From Anaerolinea sp. (lineage in GTDB: Bacteria; Chloroflexota; Anaerolineae; Anaerolineales; Anaerolineaceae): a DNA stretch of 64,000 nucleotides. The DNA is taken from NCBI GenBank assembly GCA_020725865.1, contig DYEC01000013.1, forward strand, positions 1 to 64,000, given 5' to 3'. Position 1 is the stretch's first letter. Each line of letters starts with the position of its first letter. This document shows, piece by piece, positions 8,026 to 16,978 of this stretch. A program made the position numbers and the translations under genes. The notes beneath the pieces were generated by a model. That model did not search any database and had not been told where the DNA came from. It was given only the letters and a program-made list of their open reading frames with translations.

Positions 8026-8827
8026 AGATTAATATTTCTCCTTTTGCAAATATGTTACTCTGCCCAACAAAGCGTTGAAAACTCTTCCCAAACCAGTGTT
8101 CAGGGACGGGAAAGTTTATATGCTGTAATTTTTTTAAGTACAGACGTAACCAAAGGAAATCGGAGAAACCCGAGAAACGGAATCCAGGTAATAGCGGCTT
8201 GCTTTTTTCAGCGACGAGGCTACCACGTCGCATCCGGATGCCAGCATAGTCTCCTAAGCAGCCAAAGACAAAAATTGATCCAGCTATCATATCAGCCCCT
8301 GCATAAGTTCCAGTATTTTCTCCAATCACAATCAGGCCGCGACGCATCTTACGTCCTGCTTCATCTCCTGCACTTCCGCGAATTAAAATAATCCCATCAT
8401 TCATCCCGTGTTGGCTGCCAAGTTGGTCGCCTCCAACTCTATCACCCGCGTTACCCAATATGCTAATCAAACCACCCTGCATAACGATACCCAAACAATG
8501 GCCGGCATTTCCCAATATGATCAATTCGCCACACTTCATATGAGCGCCAGCCCGGTTTCCAACGTCTCCCTCAACGAGGATTCTCCCACAATCCATACCA
8601 GAACCCACACCTTGTAAATTATTGGTATTACCACACAAGATTACTTCTTGTTGTTGGCAATCTTGAATTTTTATGTGAGATATTTCCCCAAGTTGATAAA
8701 TTTCATCATCACATACCACCTGCAAGCGTTGGAGTTCGGGTAATTCCATGGAACATAAACGATTTGGAATGATAAAACTCGCATCTAATTCGCGTCCAGT
8801 AAAAAAAAGTTCAAGGGTGAGGCGCAT
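8015..8827 (-). CDS. fhcC: Formyltransferase/hydrolase (formylmethanofuran) complex subunit C
   Basis: 270 residues. The middle is a right-handed beta-helix of repeated G-x-x-x-G turns: VEGDVGNRAGAHMKCGELII, LGNAGHCLGIVMQGG, RGSAGDEAGRKMRRG, GENTGTYAGADM and GCLGDYAGIRMRRGS. This is the signature of FwdC/FhcC and the glutamate-synthase alpha C-terminal fold. In the known Fhc complex this subunit is structural and holds A, B and D together. Three bases separate it from fhcD. The final ~60 residues are less conserved, as is normal for bacterial FhcC. Confidence 0.92.
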   Translation of the reverse strand: MRLTLELFFTGRELDASFIIPNRLCSMELPELQRLQVVCDDEIYQLGEISHIKIQDCQQQEVILCGNTNNLQGVGSGMDCGRILVEGDVGNRAGAHMKCGELIILGNAGHCLGIVMQGGLISILGNAGDRVGGDQLGSQHGMNDGIILIRGSAGDEAGRKMRRGLIVIGENTGTYAGADMIAGSIFVFGCLGDYAGIRMRRGSLVAEKSKPLLPGFRFSGFSDFLWLRLYLKKLQHINFPVPEHWFGKSFQRFVGQSNIFAKGEILIYDA

Positions 8828-8830
8828 AAC

Positions 8831-9721
8831 TTACGATTCTTTCAAAATTTGATGTAAATAAAACTGGTGAGAGCCTAACCGACCACCGTAATTACCCGCA
8901 GTTATCTGAATTACACCAGGGCGAGAGGCAGCTAGGATCCCTGCACGCATGGCAGCCTCAATTGCCGTTCTGTCCAAACCATCGATTACAATTTCATAAA
9001 CGGCATTGGTCTCGAGAGGAAGCATGGTTGCAGTTTGTCCTCTGATGGTTGGACAATAAGCGTCATTTGTTGAAGCAATAAGACCTTTATAGCGTGAACC
9101 GATTTTGCTCGGAGAGCGACAGATGCCCCCAGGAAATGGCGTGATAACACCGTTAATTTGTGAAATAGCCTTAATAGCTGCCTGGGCAGCTTGAATAGCT
9201 GCTCTTTGGTTTCTTGCAAATATGATCAAATTGCCGCCGCCGATCCCTTGAGTTACTCCGAAAGCTTCTTCAACAATAAACTCGCCGTCTGCTACAGGGA
9301 TGCGCCAATACCGTGCACCATTGATTCTTTTACTTGATTGGTATCCATCACCAAAATAACGAACTTTTCTCCCCACCAGAAATTTTTCAGGAGAGTTTAA
9401 CCCATTGTAGCAGGCAGAAGTTGGTGACGGTAATACACCTTGGCTAATACGTTTAAACAACTCTGTTTCCAGCTCTTCTTTCGAGCGCGCGAATAGTAAT
9501 ACAGCCCATCCAGGTCGCCCATCAGGCGTATCATGCGATGGTATTGGACATTCCAGTCCTGCTTCACAATTACAACCAATAACCGAAACAGCCAATCCGG
9601 CAGCTGTCGAGGCTGCAATTTCTGCCCATTTCCTGGTGTTTGCTGTAATGATTAATCGCGCAGCCCACATATCGAAAGCCTCTGCAAAAGTATTCACAAT
9701 GGTTACATTGTTTATCTGCAT
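8831..9721 (-). CDS. fhcD: Formylmethanofuran:H4MPT formyltransferase (Fhc subunit D)
   Basis: 296 residues, the standard length of Ftr/FhcD. Transfers the formyl group between H4MPT and methanofuran. Recognisable blocks: INNVTIVNTFAEAFDMWAAR at the N-terminus, VIGCNCEAGLECP, TPDGRPGWAVLLF, VGRKVRYFGDGYQSSKR, EEAFGVTQGIGGGNLIIFAR, FPGGICRSPSKIGSRYKG and TNDAYCPTI. The start overlaps the fhcA stop by 10 bases. Together with fhcA, fhcB and fhcC it would form the four-subunit Fhc complex known from methylotrophic Proteobacteria. Confidence 0.95.
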   Translation of the reverse strand: MQINNVTIVNTFAEAFDMWAARLIITANTRKWAEIAASTAAGLAVSVIGCNCEAGLECPIPSHDTPDGRPGWAVLLFARSKEELETELFKRISQGVLPSPTSACYNGLNSPEKFLVGRKVRYFGDGYQSSKRINGARYWRIPVADGEFIVEEAFGVTQGIGGGNLIIFARNQRAAIQAAQAAIKAISQINGVITPFPGGICRSPSKIGSRYKGLIASTNDAYCPTIRGQTATMLPLETNAVYEIVIDGLDRTAIEAAMRAGILAASRPGVIQITAGNYGGRLGSHQFYLHQILKES

Positions 9722-11313
9722 GAAACTACCTCAATATTAGCCAATTCTTTGCCACACATGGATAGCCCATATTGTACTTTTGGAATAGTGATATTCCTAA
9801 AGAAAGACTGTGTGGTTTGCTCCTGTACACATTCGTCTATTGGTGGACGAACAAGCAATATTTTTCCATGTGGTAAATTGTTTTCAATTTTTCCTTCTCG
9901 AACCGTCACTTGCCCATTTTTAACTACTAGAACTGGGTCGGAGAACATTTTTACCAGATCAATCTGTGGTTTGTAACAGCGCAAATCCGCCAAAGCACCA
10001 ATTCCTAAATGGCCGCGGTCCAAAAGGCCTAACGCGCGCGCTGGTCCCCAGCTTGTCATAGTGATAATTTCATCGAGCGTGTATTCTCTCTCTATTGCAT
10101 ACAAATCGCAATAAGACATAGCAGCCGTATGAACCTTTTTCAACATTTCGCGGCGCGCATCGCGTTGCATTAACCAAGCAAGGATCTGTGGGTAAGCGGT
10201 GAATGAACCACCATTAGGATAGTCAACGGTCAAGAATAACCGCAAAGGATCCGGAAAACGAAGGAGTAACTCTAAACCAGTTGCCCATTGAATCGCACTG
10301 ACCGGATCATCTGGAAAATATTGGGTGGGTAAGGCTGCCATGGCACCTTCACCTTCCCACAGCTGATAAGACCATGCCTTATTAGTTAGGTTGTGTAGCC
10401 ACTCGATTAACTGCACATCTGCTGACAGGTTAACTGTTGGTCCAAAAGTAACCTGACCAACATCAAAAGTTAATTCCGTGTGTGAAACCAATTGATCCAG
10501 AACACAGCCTACAGCCGAAGATAATAAACCGCTCTCCTTTTCATCATATAGGTAAAACTGAATGTGGCAAAGGTGAGCAGGTAATCGTTCAAGGGATTCG
10601 ATGGTTTGGAGAAAATTTCTCCAACTTCCCGGCTGGCCTAAATTTCCAACATGCAAATGGAGGGGGTGTGGCAAACCCAAATTAACAATGGCTGAAGCTA
10701 CGGATTTTATCAACTTACGTTGTGTAAGAGCGGGATATATTTCATCGTTTAAAGAGGATAGTGCTATTCGTTTCCGCCACAGGGTAGCGACCCCAGGATT
10801 GGTTAGTTTTATTGCATAAGCCCCACAAGTTACTAGTAGCCAGGCTAATATCTCTCTGAGCGTCTTTTGGTCACCATGAGAAGCCACTTCAAGAACCAAC
10901 GCATGATCTCCCGACAGAACGTAGGCTCCTCGGTCAACACCAACCATCTCTTGCAAGTCAACATGCGTTAGCCAAGAAGTTAGTGACGGCATGGCAGCAT
11001 CCATTAGCGTTGTGTAACCCATTCTCAGGTATGCAGTGGCAATTTCTGCTGTTGGTGGGATCCACCCGCTTGCCTCTCGCTCCTCACTCAAGCAAAAATG
11101 ACGCGCCATCGTTAATGGTTGGCCACCAAGATGAGCATGAATCTCGATTGCACCCGGTGCAATTATCCACCCTCTGGCATCAATTACGGTTAGATTTACC
11201 GGGTTTTGGGGAGGTGCAACAATTCTGTCACCTTCAATCCACAAATCGCACACCTTTCCTTTTAGCCCATTTGCTGGGTCATAAACTTGCCCACCTTTCA
11301 AAACAATGGTCAC
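9712..11313 (-). CDS. fhcA: Formylmethanofuran hydrolase subunit A (amidohydrolase)
   Basis: 533 residues of the urease/dihydroorotase-type amidohydrolase superfamily, FwdA/FhcA branch. GAIEIHAHLGG gives the first metal-binding HxH. AYAIKLTNPGVATLW contains the Lys that family members carboxylate to bridge two metals. LPHPLHLHVGNLG and LPAHLCHIQFYLY supply further His ligands, and FLTVDYPNGGSFTAYPQILAWL is the Asp region. It hydrolyses the formamide bond of formyl-MFR to formate and MFR. Starts with an ATGA overlap on fhcB. Metal-ligand roles are taken from the family. Confidence 0.93.
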   Translation of the reverse strand: MTIVLKGGQVYDPANGLKGKVCDLWIEGDRIVAPPQNPVNLTVIDARGWIIAPGAIEIHAHLGGQPLTMARHFCLSEEREASGWIPPTAEIATAYLRMGYTTLMDAAMPSLTSWLTHVDLQEMVGVDRGAYVLSGDHALVLEVASHGDQKTLREILAWLLVTCGAYAIKLTNPGVATLWRKRIALSSLNDEIYPALTQRKLIKSVASAIVNLGLPHPLHLHVGNLGQPGSWRNFLQTIESLERLPAHLCHIQFYLYDEKESGLLSSAVGCVLDQLVSHTELTFDVGQVTFGPTVNLSADVQLIEWLHNLTNKAWSYQLWEGEGAMAALPTQYFPDDPVSAIQWATGLELLLRFPDPLRLFLTVDYPNGGSFTAYPQILAWLMQRDARREMLKKVHTAAMSYCDLYAIEREYTLDEIITMTSWGPARALGLLDRGHLGIGALADLRCYKPQIDLVKMFSDPVLVVKNGQVTVREGKIENNLPHGKILLVRPPIDECVQEQTTQSFFRNITIPKVQYGLSMCGKELANIEVVSCR

Positions 11314-12488
11314 TTAAATTCCTCCATAATGTTTTGTAGAATGTATTCAGCTGAGGGATTTTGGCTGGCAATCAAGGGAGAGAGATGAACAGGCACATTA
11401 TCTGCCCGCAAGAAAATCCCTTTATCGTCAACTCCAGGCAATGCTATTGGTAACCAGATGCCAACATTCTCCATCAGTGGGACACTATTGATGACAATTG
11501 TTGGTGTTTCCCTCAAACGATTTAAAGCTTTGGTGGAGAGCCAACCAATATCTCCAACCCCGATTACCAGATCAGGGGCGTTTTGTTCAATCAAGTTTGT
11601 TGCTGAATACATTATCGGGGAAAATTTAACTTGACGTGGCGAGAAGTGAACAGCACATGGGTAACCACTTTCAGCGCTCAGTGCCTGACTGGCACCAGGC
11701 CAGTTACTGCCACCTGGAAGATAAAGAGCTTGCCAATTGCAACGATGAGCCACAGATATTTTATGTAACAATCCGAATAACTCGATGGTCAACATTCGTC
11801 CCCCAGACACCAAGCGTGAGCTGAAAACAATTGCTCCTCGAGAAACATCAAGCATCTTTCCTATGGTATGACACAATTCAATGACGGGCTCTGTAAAAAA
11901 GTTGCTGAAACAGAGACGGAGATGAACTAGGGTCTTGATAAGCGGTTCATTGGGGTCTTGATCAGTAATTTGGAATAACTCATGGCTATTTATTTCCAGT
12001 AATTCGGGTTGTTGAGTTCCAGGTCGCCAGATGCGATTAGTAAAACGTGGATAATCCTCCTCCAAATGGATGTCAAGCAATATAAGAATCTCGGCGTTTG
12101 CTCTCAGTTCACCTAAAGTACAAGTTGTTAAACCCACCTCAACCGCAGTCCAGGGTAAAGCGCAACCCCCCAATGACGCGGGCGAATCAGCCCAGGCATT
12201 TATTTGGCGTGCTAAAGCAGCTGCCAATCGCTGAGCAGTGTAGGAAATTCCACCCCCTATGATTACCAGGGGGTGATGAGCTGTTTTAATAAGCTGAATC
12301 GTCCTGGTCCAGTCTTCTTTCCAATTCTCCGACGATTTGTCCTTTTTGTTAGACGCTAACGAAGAAAGCGCGTTTGAAAAACCATTTATTCCCTTGGGGC
12401 ATATTGGAAACAGACTGGTGAGATTTTGTTCCTCCAGGCTTATTTCAAGGTCATCACAATGCAAACTACAGAATGGACATGCGAACAT
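11310..12488 (-). CDS. fhcB: Formyl-MFR complex subunit B (molybdopterin-oxidoreductase-like, apparently without catalytic Cys)
   Basis: About 392 residues from ATG 12486-12488; the frame extends upstream to a TTG at 12551, and neither start has a good SD. The N-terminal CPFCSLHCDDLEI matches FwdB/FhcB. In methanogen FmdB/FwdB a SVCHGP-type block supplies the Cys that binds Mo or W. The corresponding stretch here, SPASLGGCALPWTAVEVGL before TCTLGELR, has no CHGP. Bacterial FhcB is known to be a non-redox scaffold that binds a glutamate-rich MFR cofactor, and this sequence fits that. The alignment was made by eye. First C1 gene after the ADP-ribosylglycohydrolase-family gene. Confidence 0.88.
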   Translation of the reverse strand: MFACPFCSLHCDDLEISLEEQNLTSLFPICPKGINGFSNALSSLASNKKDKSSENWKEDWTRTIQLIKTAHHPLVIIGGGISYTAQRLAAALARQINAWADSPASLGGCALPWTAVEVGLTTCTLGELRANAEILILLDIHLEEDYPRFTNRIWRPGTQQPELLEINSHELFQITDQDPNEPLIKTLVHLRLCFSNFFTEPVIELCHTIGKMLDVSRGAIVFSSRLVSGGRMLTIELFGLLHKISVAHRCNWQALYLPGGSNWPGASQALSAESGYPCAVHFSPRQVKFSPIMYSATNLIEQNAPDLVIGVGDIGWLSTKALNRLRETPTIVINSVPLMENVGIWLPIALPGVDDKGIFLRADNVPVHLSPLIASQNPSAEYILQNIMEEFK

Positions 12489-12572
12489 ATGGGTCAAGAA
12501 CTTGCCGTACACTGATACCAGACATCCATAATGGATGCAAGGAAAAACCAATGTTATAGAGTGGTTCCAATT

Positions 12573-13589
12573 TCACCAACTCCCCTTACTTTTTGTGTTT
12601 GAAATTTCTACCAGTTTCTCAGTTTCTGCTTCCAAATCAAACCCATTGATCTGTTGAATCTGTCTTAACAATTCCTGGTCAATTCTCTCAATACCAGACC
12701 ATGCGCCGCATATAGCGCCCGCTATTGCTGCAATGGTATCAGTATCTCCCCCGAGATTGACAGCCATGTATATGGCTCGCATCGGATCACCAGCTGCTAG
12801 ATACACAATACCCAATGCCGTCGCAATTGATTCACAAACCAACATATCTACTCCAACATAGTTATATAGAGCTCGTAAAGCACTCACCTCATCTGTAGCT
12901 TGATGGATTAGCTTTTTTGCCAACTCAATACGTTTTTCAAGGTTTGTACTCCACATCCATTTCCCTAAATTCTTGCTCTGTTGAGCACCTTGACTTGCAG
13001 CGTCTAAAATGGAGGATAGAGAAGAGTTGGGGCGCAGAGCTTCTGAAATTGCAAAAGCTACTGCAGTTGCCCCGGCAATTGCAGGACTTCCACAATGAGT
13101 TGGCAGGCAAGATTCTTCTACATCGTGCAATAGAAGATTAGGGGTATTAATATTGACTATTGCAATAGCAGCAACACGCATAGCAGCGCCATTAGTGTTG
13201 CTACAAACACCAGCCTCACGAGGGTTCGTTCCTTCTCTTATTCGGGTCAGGGCTTGTCGTGTGGTTGATCCAATTATTATTGCGAGGTGGTCTTCGCATA
13301 ATGCCCCCGACCATGCCAATAGCTCTCTGGCTACTGAATCAGCGGATAACCAACCGCTATCGTTATAAGCGTGGGCTACAGCCAATGATTGGCCTGTGTC
13401 ATCAGTGATTGCTCCTGGTTCCAAGATTGCATGAGGATGAAAAAAAGGGGCCTTGACCAAACTGCGAACTTGTCCATAAAACCCGGAAATCTGTTCGGTT
13501 GTCAAAAACTCAGTCGGCATTCCTAATGCATCCCCCAATGCAAGACCCGCAAGACAACCATAGGCTTTGGAGAAATTTAACCTCATCAT
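12573..13589 (-). CDS. ADP-ribosylglycohydrolase (DraG/ARH) family protein
   Basis: 338 residues. The N-terminal GLALGDALGMPTEF and ITDDTGQSLAVAHAY carry the first metal-binding acidic cluster. The C-terminal NLGGDTDTIAAIAGAICGAW is the second (GGDTDT). These are the di-magnesium site of the DraG/ARH fold, so the protein looks catalytically intact. It lies four bases after the ECF S-component gene and 21-84 bases before fhcB, inside the apparent operon. Family members remove ADP-ribose or cleave other ribosyl N/O-glycosides. A riboside substrate linked to transport or to the ribosylated H4MPT is possible but inferred. Confidence 0.88.
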   Translation of the reverse strand: MMRLNFSKAYGCLAGLALGDALGMPTEFLTTEQISGFYGQVRSLVKAPFFHPHAILEPGAITDDTGQSLAVAHAYNDSGWLSADSVARELLAWSGALCEDHLAIIIGSTTRQALTRIREGTNPREAGVCSNTNGAAMRVAAIAIVNINTPNLLLHDVEESCLPTHCGSPAIAGATAVAFAISEALRPNSSLSSILDAASQGAQQSKNLGKWMWSTNLEKRIELAKKLIHQATDEVSALRALYNYVGVDMLVCESIATALGIVYLAAGDPMRAIYMAVNLGGDTDTIAAIAGAICGAWSGIERIDQELLRQIQQINGFDLEAETEKLVEISNTKSKGSW

Positions 13590-13593
13590 TGGC

Positions 13594-14367
13594 TTATCTG
13601 TAAATCTCGGTAGCGTGGGGCAGTCGTGCGCGGTGGAGTCCTGTCAGCACCCCAACACCAATAATAGTTGAGATTACAATAATAACTGTATCCACACTTA
13701 CCCAATAGAGCCAGGTTGGTACCCAATACTGCCAACTCAAGTCATACATCCAATTCACCATCGCGTTTGTTGTAAGAAATTCGGCAGAGTGGGCTACAGT
13801 AACATATAGGAACATTGCCGGCCAGATTCTCACCCGGTCTAAAGACAAGATCTGTTTTCTTGCCCAATGTCGGAGGGGCGGGAAAAAGATAACCAGCAAT
13901 GTTACTGCAGTATAGGGCAAGGGAACAATCCACATCAGAGTTTGCCATGAATCCGGATTTACAAACCAGGTTGCAACAACCAGCAGTTCGACTACCCCGG
14001 CGAGTTTCCACCGATTTGCCAGGAGCAACCCAGAGACCAAACCACCAACAGTCACGGTGAGAAAGCTTAATGGACCTAAAAAAGCACCGAATGGAAACAG
14101 CAACATGGAAATGATTCCACCAGCCATGTTTGCAACAGCAGCAGCAGGCCCCAATACCACCCCCGATATTGCGGTCATGATAGCGTTGATGGTAATAACA
14201 CCTCCCATGCCAGGCACGGGTAACGCCGGAATAGCGCTAGCAGTTACGAACAAGGCTGCCCAGATGACCACCAGAGAAATCGGAATGCCCAAAATGCGAC
14301 CCTTTACATCCCAACGCCGACTTGGCTGGTCTATTGTGTTTTGAGTGGTTGATCGCTCGTCTTTCAT
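13594..14367 (-). CDS. ECF transporter S (substrate-binding) component, module 1
   Basis: 257 residues with about six hydrophobic segments, larger than typical ~180-200 residue S components. VPGMGGVITINAIMTAISGVVLGPAA and GGIISMLLFPFGAFLGPLSF have the Gly/Pro-rich pattern of ECF S components around the binding site. Identification rests on that pattern plus the directly adjacent T and two A genes. The vitamin or metabolite bound is unknown. It resembles the module 2 S component at 22825 in the VxGxGxxxNI and GPL.FL blocks, so the two may bind related compounds. Confidence 0.75.
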   Translation of the reverse strand: MKDERSTTQNTIDQPSRRWDVKGRILGIPISLVVIWAALFVTASAIPALPVPGMGGVITINAIMTAISGVVLGPAAAVANMAGGIISMLLFPFGAFLGPLSFLTVTVGGLVSGLLLANRWKLAGVVELLVVATWFVNPDSWQTLMWIVPLPYTAVTLLVIFFPPLRHWARKQILSLDRVRIWPAMFLYVTVAHSAEFLTTNAMVNWMYDLSWQYWVPTWLYWVSVDTVIIVISTIIGVGVLTGLHRARLPHATEIYR

Positions 14368-14397
14368 TTCTTCAATCCTTTCTGAAAAGCAATTTGT

Positions 14398-15189
14398 TTA
14401 TCCCCAGCGAATCCAAAGAGAAAACAATAGGAGTAAGCCTGAAGCCATGATCAAACTATAATCCACTGGGCGGAGATGGGTTTCAAGCAGGTATGTACGT
14501 TGAACTGGAGCACCAAATGCTCGGGAACTTATTGCCACTTCTAAAGTTTGCGAATCGCGAAATGCGCCTAAAATCAAAGGAATTAGTAAACTCGCTGATG
14601 CACGTAAACGGAGGATAAGGTTGCCTTGTTCGAAGTCCGCAACACCTCTGCATAGCTGCGCCTGTTGAATCAGCTCGGCCCGGTTCTGGATTGAAGGCAA
14701 TAAACTCATGGCGGTTGTGAGGATGAAGGCAAAACGATATGGAATTTTAAATTTTACCAATGCTAACATGAGTTCAGAAAGAGGCGTTGTCATGACCAGC
14801 AAGGGAGCGATTGTCAGAATGACAATGAGCCGCAGGATCAATGCCAGACCATATAGGACACCTTCGAGAGAAATATAACCACTAAACCCAATTAAAGGTA
14901 TTGGTCTTGAAAGATGAAGCAGGTAAATTTCGCCAGGGTAAAAAAAGAGCTGAATGCAGAAGATGAGTAGTGCAATACCACTAAAGTATTTAAAAATGTT
15001 GCCCAGGAAATTTAAAGGCAAGCGTGCAGCAAGCCAACTAAATAGCACAATGCCAAGCAATCCCAGAATATACACGGGATGGTCGAGAATCATTGCGATT
15101 GCCAATATTGTCAACAAGGCGATTAACTTGCTACGTGCGTCAAGTCGATGTAGAAAGGTATTGGCGGGAATGAAAGCAGATGTTGCCAT
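14398..15189 (-). CDS. ECF transporter T (EcfT/CbiQ-like) component, module 1
   Basis: Starts at ATG 15187-15189, preceded by GGAGG at proper spacing; an earlier in-frame codon at 15246 would overlap the ATPase gene by 55 bases. About 263 residues, beginning with the EcfT-typical NTFLHRLDARSKLIALL. Several membrane segments follow, then LCRGVADFEQGN, a coupling-helix region, and LRASASLLIPLILGAFRDSQTLEVAISSRAFGAP near the end, with the Ala-Arg-Gly-like motif. Couples the two ATPases to the S component in the membrane. Confidence 0.88.
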   Translation of the reverse strand: MATSAFIPANTFLHRLDARSKLIALLTILAIAMILDHPVYILGLLGIVLFSWLAARLPLNFLGNIFKYFSGIALLIFCIQLFFYPGEIYLLHLSRPIPLIGFSGYISLEGVLYGLALILRLIVILTIAPLLVMTTPLSELMLALVKFKIPYRFAFILTTAMSLLPSIQNRAELIQQAQLCRGVADFEQGNLILRLRASASLLIPLILGAFRDSQTLEVAISSRAFGAPVQRTYLLETHLRPVDYSLIMASGLLLLFSLWIRWG

Positions 15190-15191
15190 TC

Positions 15192-16043
15192 TCACGCCTC
15201 CGAGGTTTGATTTTGAACATTGGGCTTGATTCTGCTGGATAGCCAATTACAGAAATCTTTTGTGTTTAAAATTGCATGTTCGTCATGACCAAGTAAAGTT
15301 GCCAGCTGTGTAACTTGCGGTGGGCGTAGGGATAATTCTTCCAGAAAGTTATAGTTCTTGAAAGCCACAGCTGGCGGAGCATCTATGATAGATTGACCCC
15401 GATTCATAACGATCACCCGTGAAGCATATTCGGCTACTAGTCGCATATCATGAGTAATGATCACAATAGTGCAACCCTTGGTATGTAGCTCTTGAATAAC
15501 GGACATGATGCTTAATGCTCCCAGATGATCCTGACCTGTTGTTGGTTCATCAAAAACAAATATTTCTGGCGCTAGAGAAAGCACACAAGCAACAGCAACT
15601 CGTTGACGATCACCTAGGCTGAGTGCAAAAGGATGTTGAGTTCGGAGCCCTTGTAATTTTAACAACTCTAGAACATTTTCGACCCGATGATTGATTTCCT
15701 CTTTTGTAAAACGCAGCATACGTAATCCAAAGGCTATTTCTTCTTCAACAGTGCTACAGAAGAGCATATCGTCGGGGTTTTGAAAAACGTATCCAACTAA
15801 TCTGGACATTTCGGATACCCGACACTGGGTTGTATTGTATCCTTCTACCCAGACATTCCCTTGAGTAGGCTTTAGCAAACCATTGAAATGCTTTGCCAAA
15901 GTAGTTTTTCCGCTCCCGTTCTGTCCAACAATTGCACAGAAATCACCTTTATTAATGACAAGGTTGACACCACGCAGAGCTTCAACCCCATTCGGATATG
16001 TATAGCAAACGTCTTGTACAACAATCAGTTCTTTATTGGCCAT
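15192..16043 (-). CDS. ECF transporter ATPase (second A subunit), module 1
   Basis: 283 residues. Walker A GQNGSGKTT, Q-loop FQNPDD, signature LSLGDRQRVAVACVLSLAPE (Gly retained, degenerate second Ser/Gly), Walker B IFVFDEPTTGQD and switch His in VIITHDMRLV. The partner ATPase overlaps it by 11 bases and the T gene follows after two bases, so all four module 1 genes are stoichiometrically coupled. As in EcfA' proteins, residues around PPQVTQLA form a conserved C-terminal extension. Confidence 0.9.
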   Translation of the reverse strand: MANKELIVVQDVCYTYPNGVEALRGVNLVINKGDFCAIVGQNGSGKTTLAKHFNGLLKPTQGNVWVEGYNTTQCRVSEMSRLVGYVFQNPDDMLFCSTVEEEIAFGLRMLRFTKEEINHRVENVLELLKLQGLRTQHPFALSLGDRQRVAVACVLSLAPEIFVFDEPTTGQDHLGALSIMSVIQELHTKGCTIVIITHDMRLVAEYASRVIVMNRGQSIIDAPPAVAFKNYNFLEELSLRPPQVTQLATLLGHDEHAILNTKDFCNWLSSRIKPNVQNQTSEA

Positions 16044-16944
16044 CTTTCTCCAATCTTTTGAAAACTTCCACCGCTTCGTCTATTGTGATGGGCATTTGTG
16101 TTACTGGGGTCCCACGACTAAGTAATTCGAAGGTAATTTCGCAAACCTGTGGGGGTCTAATTCTGTATTGTTGCAGTAATGTTTGATTTGTAAAAACGTT
16201 TCTTGGCGTGTTATCTTCAACCAGATGCCCTTGATATAGAACAAGTACCCGATCCGCAAATCTTGCGACAAAGTCCGTGTCATGTGTAACTAACAATATC
16301 GTCTTGCCCAATTCACGATTGAGACGAGCGACGATCTTCATTACTTGCTCTGAACCCAGTGGATCCAGTTCCGATGTGGGTTCGTCGAGAACTAGCAAAT
16401 CCGGCCTCATTGCCAACACACAGGCAATTGCAACACGTTGTTGTTGTCCGCCAGAAAGTGTTGATGGCTGGCGATCTTCTAACCCATGGAGTTCCGTTAG
16501 AGCAAGGGCTTCTGTAACCCGCTGACGAATTTCTTCTGGCGGCATTCCCAGGTTTTCACAACCGAAGGCCACCTCGCTCAATACAGTGACGTTAAAGAGC
16601 TGACTGCGGGCATTTTGTAAGACCAGCCCAACATGCTGGGCTAAGACGGGTATCTCATGCTCGTAGGTATCTAATCCGGCGACCACCACTTTTCCCTTCA
16701 TCTCGCCGCCAAACAAGCGTGGAACAACGCCGTTCAAACAATAACAAAGGGTGGATTTTCCAGCACTTGTAGGCCCAAGGAGGGCTACAAATTGTCCTGG
16801 TGGAACCTGAAAGCTTATACTTTCCAGCGCTGGGCGCTCGGTATTAGGATATGTGTAGGTGACATGGGCAACATCAATCATCCATGACATTGAAACACTC
16901 TTTTCTTTTGGAAGTCGAGGGGGGTGGGAGGCAATCAAAATCAT
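16033..16944 (-). CDS. ECF transporter ATPase (first A subunit), module 1
   Basis: About 303 residues from ATG 16942-16944, which has GGGAGGT at good spacing. Walker A is GPTSAGKST (Ser-Ala in place of the usual Asn-Gly), Q-loop VLQNARSQLF, signature LSGGQQQRVAIACVLAM, Walker B LLVLDEPTSELDP, switch TLLVTHDTDF written here as ILLVTHDTDF. The ILVTHD order and LDP are canonical, so it should hydrolyse ATP. Pairs with the following A gene as an EcfA/A' heterodimer. Confidence 0.9.
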   Translation of the reverse strand: MILIASHPPRLPKEKSVSMSWMIDVAHVTYTYPNTERPALESISFQVPPGQFVALLGPTSAGKSTLCYCLNGVVPRLFGGEMKGKVVVAGLDTYEHEIPVLAQHVGLVLQNARSQLFNVTVLSEVAFGCENLGMPPEEIRQRVTEALALTELHGLEDRQPSTLSGGQQQRVAIACVLAMRPDLLVLDEPTSELDPLGSEQVMKIVARLNRELGKTILLVTHDTDFVARFADRVLVLYQGHLVEDNTPRNVFTNQTLLQQYRIRPPQVCEITFELLSRGTPVTQMPITIDEAVEVFKRLEKDGQ

Positions 16945-16978
16945 TGAGGATTTACCTCCCACCTTTCCTTTGATTTTT

